64,000 nucleotides of DNA from Ixodes scapularis (Eukaryota; Arthropoda; Arachnida; Ixodida; Ixodidae), in assembly GCF_016920785.2 (NCBI RefSeq), contig NW_024609857.1, forward strand, positions 76,319,570 through 76,383,569, in the 5' to 3' direction. The position numbers and the translations under genes were made by a program. Positions 58,996 to 64,000 of the stretch are shown piece by piece; positions within the stretch are counted from its first letter, which is position 1; every line of letters begins with the position of its first letter. The notes under the pieces were generated by a model. The model ran no database searches and had not been told where the DNA came from. It worked only from the letters and a program-made list of their open reading frames with translations.

Positions 58996-59412
58996 GTGTT
59001 GCATTTTGATTTTGCGGACAACTGAAGCGTCGTTCTTCAGCGAGCGGTACAACTCTTTCATTGGAAGAATCAAATCGTGTCTGCCTTCACCCGCGTCGCT
59101 ACAACAGAGCGCAAAATCGTCAGCTTCGGAGTTGTCAGCGACGACATCGTACACAATACAGCACACGCACTGTTCGCTCTGCGCACAGTTGAAGAGTGGC
59201 TGAAAGAAAACATTCCGAAATTTACAAAACTTCTCTCCATCTCCGACGGGGAGGCTAGTCATGCCAAAAATAGGCTTCCGCAGTACGAGATGGCGAAGAG
59301 ACAAGAACTAACCAAATTGTTTTTTAAGCTACGGGACAGGGCAAAAGTGAGTGTAACGGCGTGGGGAGAGTCCTCAAGCACCAAGCATCCTTGCACAGCC
59401 TCAGGTCGATAG
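58996..59412 (+). pseudogene. Transposase-like (RNase H-fold) fragment with in-frame stop
   Basis: The + frame reads VLHFDFADN, an in-frame TGA at about 59020 where Trp is expected, then VSAFTRVATTERKIVSF, SDDIVHNTAHALFA, then LLSISDGEASHAKNRLPQYE. HFDFxxN and SDGxxxxxKNR resemble the Asp-containing blocks of an uncharacterised arthropod protein family that I take to be transposon-derived, with acidic residues at catalytic positions. About 139 residues are open apart from the TGA, up to a TAG at 59410. The N-terminal part is not seen. Family placement is from memory and uncertain. Confidence 0.45.
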
Positions 59413-60136
59413 AACTAGAAGCCAGCGGATGTGCTGATGATTTTTATCGTGTAATGACCCCGAAAGTGCCTCGAATTGTACTCTTCTAAAGTAAAGCAAA
59501 TGTGCCTCGCCCAACAACGCCACAGAGTGAAAAAAATAATGGAATCTTTTTAGTCTTGTGAAAAACATTCAATCGTGCCACTTGTGGATAAAGGCTCAAA
59601 ATAAAAGCCAATCTTTCAGGGTTGTGAGAAAAAAAGCGAATCCTCAGGAGTAATGTAAACCTCACTTAAAATCACTGTTTCTTTTATCACCATAAACGTT
59701 ACTGTGAGCTCATAAGACTAAAATGCTATGTATTGTTATACATTCCCCCGTTAATCTGTATCCTTTGTAATTGCCTCCAACAAAGAGAAAGTCAAGAAGT
59801 TTTTAACAAGCCTCGCCAGTATATATAAAAATGCAGTCGCATAAAAGAAGCAAAATTTCGCACTTGGCCCGCTAGGTTTCTGAAAATATTTTATCTCGCC
59901 CTTTCATTGCCTGACGTAGAGGTTTGTGAAACTTAATTTTTATGCTTGTTATATATAAAAAAAGGCGTTTCAATAAGTTTATTTAAAGGAAAGTCAAGAA
60001 TCTTCAGATTTTATAAATTAAGTGGACATCTGCATGAAGCTTTTTTTAAATTCTAACTTACCAGTCATGCCTCATTTTGACTAAATAGTACATGAGGTAT
60101 ATCATGAATACGTAGTTATTATATATATGTGTGTGA
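59413..60136. other. AT-rich intergenic DNA
   Basis: No feature supported. Confidence 0.4.
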
Positions 60137-60181
60137 TTGAAACATGACCATAGTATTTAAAATACTATGGTCATGTTTCAA
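60137..60181. repeat. Perfect 22-bp-arm hairpin
   Basis: TTGAAACATGACCATAGTAT at the outer end, with arms exact over 22 bases around one central base. Confidence 0.85.
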
Positions 60182-60375
60182 GTACGTAGAAGATTTGACA
60201 TCCGCCTATATCTTTTTATCTTAGAATGGATGTAAAAATACGTCTTGGTAAATTTCCCATCTTGGTAAATTTTTAAAATAAAAACTAGGACATGCAGGCA
60301 AAAGCGGTTTTTTGTTTTTTACTTCAGAAAGGTCGAGACACCAACTCCCAAGTTATTTAAGCAAAGCACTGAATT

Positions 60376-60398
60376 AAATTGTTGCACAGCTCCTTTAA
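60376..60398 (-). mobile_element. Lone terminus of the TTAA/AGGRR MITE family
   Basis: AAATTGTTGCACAGCTCCT followed by TTAA (60395-60398), the inverted complement of the 23569 terminus with one mismatch. The other end was not found nearby. Confidence 0.5.
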
Positions 60399-60786
60399 AG
60401 GCAGGCAAATAGAATTCGCGAAAGTTAATGGCCGCGATTGTGACCGACTCGCGAAATATAGAGGCCGCGAGAATAAAGGGTTTTATAGTATTCAGCTTTA
60501 ACAATCTCAGCGTTTTACCATATTCCTGTTCGTGGTACGTGGGCGATTCAAACGAGCCAAATGTACTGTGACCTGGGGAAGGAAAAGCGGGGTTAATTTC
60601 CGTATTCTTTATTAAAGGGTAATACCACATTGAACGACGGCTTTACAACAACCTGACCCGTTTCAAACTTCCGTTGCTTCCAGGTGTTGCTGTCCGGAAT
60701 GCGAGCAAGTGGAGAAGAGGGTAGGGCTTTTGGAAGCAGTGGCGGCACGACGGTCAGCGGCGCCCGGGGCTTAGCCCGCCGCGACA

Positions 60787-60816
60787 CCTTTTCCTGCGCA
60801 GTGCCGCAGGAAAAGG
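60787..60816. repeat. Short perfect hairpin
   Basis: CCTTTTCCTGCG and its inverted complement around 6 bases. Confidence 0.6.
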
Positions 60817-60819
60817 GCA

Positions 60820-61538
60820 CAACTCGTCAACAGCAAGTTTCGCCGGTCTCGCGGCGTGATCAAAGCCTCCTTGACACGCCGAAGCGCTGCGTCTCTGTGC
60901 CTTCGCATGCTTTGAATAAGGTATCGGATCGGGCTGAAACTATGGGGTTCGGTTCGGATTTCTAGCGCTACCTTTGGGCGGAAAATGAGCGTCCGGCGAT
61001 GCCTAGTTTATTTCTGCGGTAAAAATAAAGATAAATAAATAAAAAAACTCTTTTTTTCAACATTTTGTACATAAAATGAATAAAAAAATAAAACGTCTTT
61101 TTATATATATATATATATATATAAAAAAAGTCTTGACGAGTTTTATTACGTGTTTTAGAACCTTTCACGACCTCGTCTTTGGGTCACCAGGCGCTGTGAA
61201 TACTATATTTGAGATATGTGATTCGCCCGAGAGTTGTTTGTTAATTTTCGGGTGAGGGGAAAGAAGGGAGAAAGGGAGGGGTACAAGTCGGCGAGCGAAT
61301 CTGCCGCTAGAGTTTTCTGTTCCAGCCGCTAGATGCCGTCGATTTCGGACAAGTCTCCAATTATCACTTGCTATCTGAATCAATGAGGAAGGAAAGAAAG
61401 AAATTAACACTGATCTGTGGAAATTAAAGTCCTAATGTCATTTTTATTATTTTTGTCGGAGTTTGTACCCTGGTCATCTCGCCCGATTTTTATATGTTCG
61501 AAGGCTTGCGGCAGCAATTTATTAAAATAATGAAGAAA
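60820..61538. other. Intergenic DNA with (TA)n
   Basis: A TA dinucleotide run at about 61101-61121. No gene supported. Confidence 0.5.
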
Positions 61539-61539
61539 G

Positions 61540-61977
61540 AAAAAAAAAAAAAAAAATTGAAGTAGCGGTTGAGTGCTCTTATCTGTGAACCGTAGCTTGC
61601 TGTTAACCGATAACCGAATATTACTATACTTCGTTTCAGCTTCGGTCCGTGTGCGGCAGATGTTATGAGCAAAAGGGCCAATCAAACAGCGTAAAGAGCG
61701 CAACGTAATGGTGTGCGCTCTGTGCTTGATAGGACTAGCCGGCGAAGGAGCACGCACAGAGAGCACGCTGGTCCTATCAACTGCAAAGAACACGCCTTGA
61801 CGTTGTGCCTCTTTCGCTGTTTGATTGGCCCTTCGGCTCATAGCATCGGCCGCGCTCGGACCGAAGCACTCGTAAAATCACAAAAAAAAAAAAAAAAAAA
61901 AAGCAAAAGTAGCGGTCGAATGTTCCCATCGAGTTATGAATCATAGCTTCCTATTTACTGACAACTGAATATTACTG
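61540..61977. repeat. Compound fold-back flanked by direct repeats
   Basis: An A-tract plus a segment of about 70 bp (61540-61626, containing AAGTAGCGGTTGAGTGCTC) recurs as 61882-61977 (AAAGTAGCGGTCGAATGTTC). Between them lies an inverted repeat with 98-bp arms, 61639-61736 and 61771-61868 (outer end GCTTCGGTCC, inner GATAGGAC). Confidence 0.65.
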
Positions 61978-62513
61978 GGGGTAACTCATGGGATCCGGAC
62001 CATACGCTCACTCTGCCAACCGCATCGGCTTATATACCGACGCTTTTCGAGACCTACTCTTTCAGATAGTTCGATTACGACACAAGATTGTAAATCGAAA
62101 ACGCTACTTCTCCAAAAAGTAAGACATCGCCGATTACGTAAAAGAGAAGTGACTAATTTCTGTTATTCAAAAATTTCAGATATCGGCTTCACTAGACCGC
62201 TATCTCGGAAATGCTGAACCCAAACAGGCCCGGCCGCGTGAGGAAGACAACTCGGCACTCGCGCTCTCTCCAGTTGTTGACTGGAAAACTCCAGATTTAG
62301 AGAAAACGCAAGCAAAGGGTTTAGATTGAGCAGCCCAATTTATTTCGTCACTCACGTAGAACGACAGCATACAAGCTTTAGTTACAAAAACAATATCTGA
62401 CACTTGAATGCCTACATGATGCGCTGGCTTCAGCGCGTCTAACGCAGCCAATGCGGAGCGTAAGTTGGTCTGTTTCTCGCAGAGGGGTTGCAATAATGTC
62501 AGAACGCCGAGGA

Positions 62514-62622
62514 GAGTTTTAGTAGATCATTCCGATGACTCCGATAACGACACCCGATACTACGCCGCAGCTTTAGCTCATGCCTCGTATCGTCATCGGG
62601 AGTATCGGAACGATCTACTAAA
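62514..62622. mobile_element. Small fold-back MITE, copy 2
   Basis: GAGTTTTAGTAGATC at the left and CGATCTACTAAA at the right match the ends of the 34751-34861 element. Arms remain complementary inward (ATTCCGATGACTCCGATAAC against its partner) at roughly 80 percent. Confidence 0.65.
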
Positions 62623-62629
62623 GGGTAGG

Positions 62630-64000
62630 GAACCTAGCATTCAGCAGGTCTACCCACTATCCTTTCAATCAAAGTCAATCACAGCTCGGCGTAGTTCTGA
62701 CGTAACCCAACTCCTGCGCAATTGGAAGCAGACGACTAGCTCTCCGCACAGATCGAACTCACCAAGCGTTTGGCGCACACGTGACCCCACCATAACTTTA
62801 GTTCGCAGGCGGCACTGCACGAGACAGCTCGTTCGTCTGATGTTCTGCACGCGCAGAGCTCCAGCAAGGAGATTGCACAAGCGAAAAGACACTTTCCTGG
62901 GTGCATCGTGGCAGGGGTGGCGTACCCAAACTGGCTGGTGAGATTGGTCCATTAAACATAATAAAACTAGGCTCTAAAAGGAGACACATGCTTGTCGATT
63001 TATGTACAAACAAAACATTAAACCTCTACATCGTTTGACTTCAAGTCCAACCACAGTCGACACTGATTCGATGGAGACCATCAATCAGTGCCAAAAGCAA
63101 TCCGCCACGGCGCTAGTCCTCTCTGCGTGTAAGCACAGGATCACGCTGCAGTGACTGCGAGCGATTGGTTAGGTCGGTGATAGCAAACGAACAAAGACCA
63201 CCAGTGGTGCGGCGACGCACTCTCGGAGCGGTGGCAATCAGTTCATCGGACGATGTTTCATAGACAGAGTGCTTGGACATGCAATGTTTCATTGACAAAT
63301 CGTTTCATTGGCAGCTCAGATTACCTTTTTTCTGTAATAAGTTGCACGAGACCGACGCCGCAAAGTGGCGTGTATGGGCCAATGAGGTGGGTCAACATTT
63401 TTGTAATGAGCCGTCACAGACTGTCACCGCAAAGCAGCGTGAACGCAGGTGGGGCGTGGGTTAATGTGCATCCCAGCAATACACGCATGATGAAACGTTT
63501 GTGTGAATGAAACGTGTGTCCATGGAACGTGTATCCATGAAGAGTTGTCCTCGAAACGATAGGGACCCCTCTCAAAGCCGCTCGACGGCGCAATTAGATC
63601 GTAGCGCTGGCAGCGGGTGGACTCGGATACCGAGCAGTAGAAAGTATTTAAAACCAGAATACAACACAACCACGAACAGGTCCGCAACGAAGAAGGCAAT
63701 TTTATGGTGCTTTGTACAGTCGGATGAGGTGACAATGTCAGCCGCAGACACCTTGGACGGGTGAGGGCATGGTAGTCATCTCGAGGCTGCGCTGGCTGGG
63801 GTGGCGCTTTCGAGGAGACACCTGCGGTGGGCGCAATTGACGAGAGTAAAGCCGAGAACCACGTGCCATAGGCTTACACCGTCCGTCACAACTACGACAC
63901 CAGCAACGAGTCTTCGACCAGCACGTTTGGCGTCCCCGTCCCGCCCACGCGTCGAGGGCAGTTTAGAAACGTATGGCAACGGACGACGTCGCGGAAGCCA
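62630..64000. other. Intergenic DNA at window end
   Basis: 63485-63540 has two imperfect copies of AACGTGTGTCCATGG. An ATG at 63973 opens a + frame (MATDDVAEA) that runs off the window, too short to judge. Nothing else supported. Confidence 0.35.

Noticed and set aside
63973..64000. ATG at the window edge (MATDDVAEA) as a gene start
   Set aside because: Nine codons are too few to judge, and no promoter or neighbouring evidence supports it.

Overview
The window looks like intergenic and intronic DNA of a large, repeat-rich arthropod nuclear genome. I infer a tick. The grounds are a clan-3 cytochrome P450 gene with long introns, non-LTR and Penelope-like elements of a kind I associate with tick genomes, no bacterial gene organisation, and AT-rich DNA crowded with transposon debris. 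No search was run, so the species call is inference.

The one host gene I can support is the 3' part of a cytochrome P450 on the + strand (988-7639). Four exons carry the ExxR, PERF and haem-cysteine motifs and the stop codon; the N-terminal two thirds lie before the window. Intron 2 holds a decayed Ty3/gypsy pol fragment, and intron 1 a cluster of CACGTGAC motifs.

From 8 kb to 38 kb there is no further gene I trust. The layers seen are: TTAA-flanked MITEs (8.35, 23.6 and 31.3 kb, a related copy at 28.7 kb, and a lone end at 60.4 kb); a hAT-type element with an 8-bp target duplication (16.49-18.68 kb) holding nested non-LTR fragments; non-LTR endonuclease and C-terminal fragments (19.3-22.1 kb); several near-perfect hairpins; degenerate tandem repeats near 26 kb; a fold-back built from two mariner 3' ends (30.13-30.75 kb); and a non-LTR ORF1 with two zinc knuckles, interrupted by a MITE with a 3-bp TTA duplication (32.1-34.3 kb).

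From 38.9 kb to 41.4 kb lies a degraded non-LTR element with a small fold-back inserted in its endonuclease region. The centre of interest is 43.6-51.4 kb. There a Penelope-like element (RT end plus GIY-YIG domain, minus strand) is split by a 7163-bp insertion. The insertion has 18-bp terminal inverted repeats and a TA target duplication, and it carries about 4.2 kb of a 16-bp satellite with a 272-bp higher-order repeat. Short relatives of the satellite monomer occur in the subterminal DNA, so the array probably arose inside the transposon. A second, nearly full-length but decayed non-LTR element follows (52.03-55.4 kb), with endonuclease, RT and a poly(A) tail.

The last 8 kb hold hairpins, a transposase-like fragment with an in-frame stop (59.0-59.4 kb), a compound fold-back/direct-repeat structure (61.5-62.0 kb) and a small fold-back MITE. 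The window is best read as a P450 3' end followed by a deep pile of nested transposable elements, in which several insertions can be dated relative to one another because removing them restores an older reading frame.
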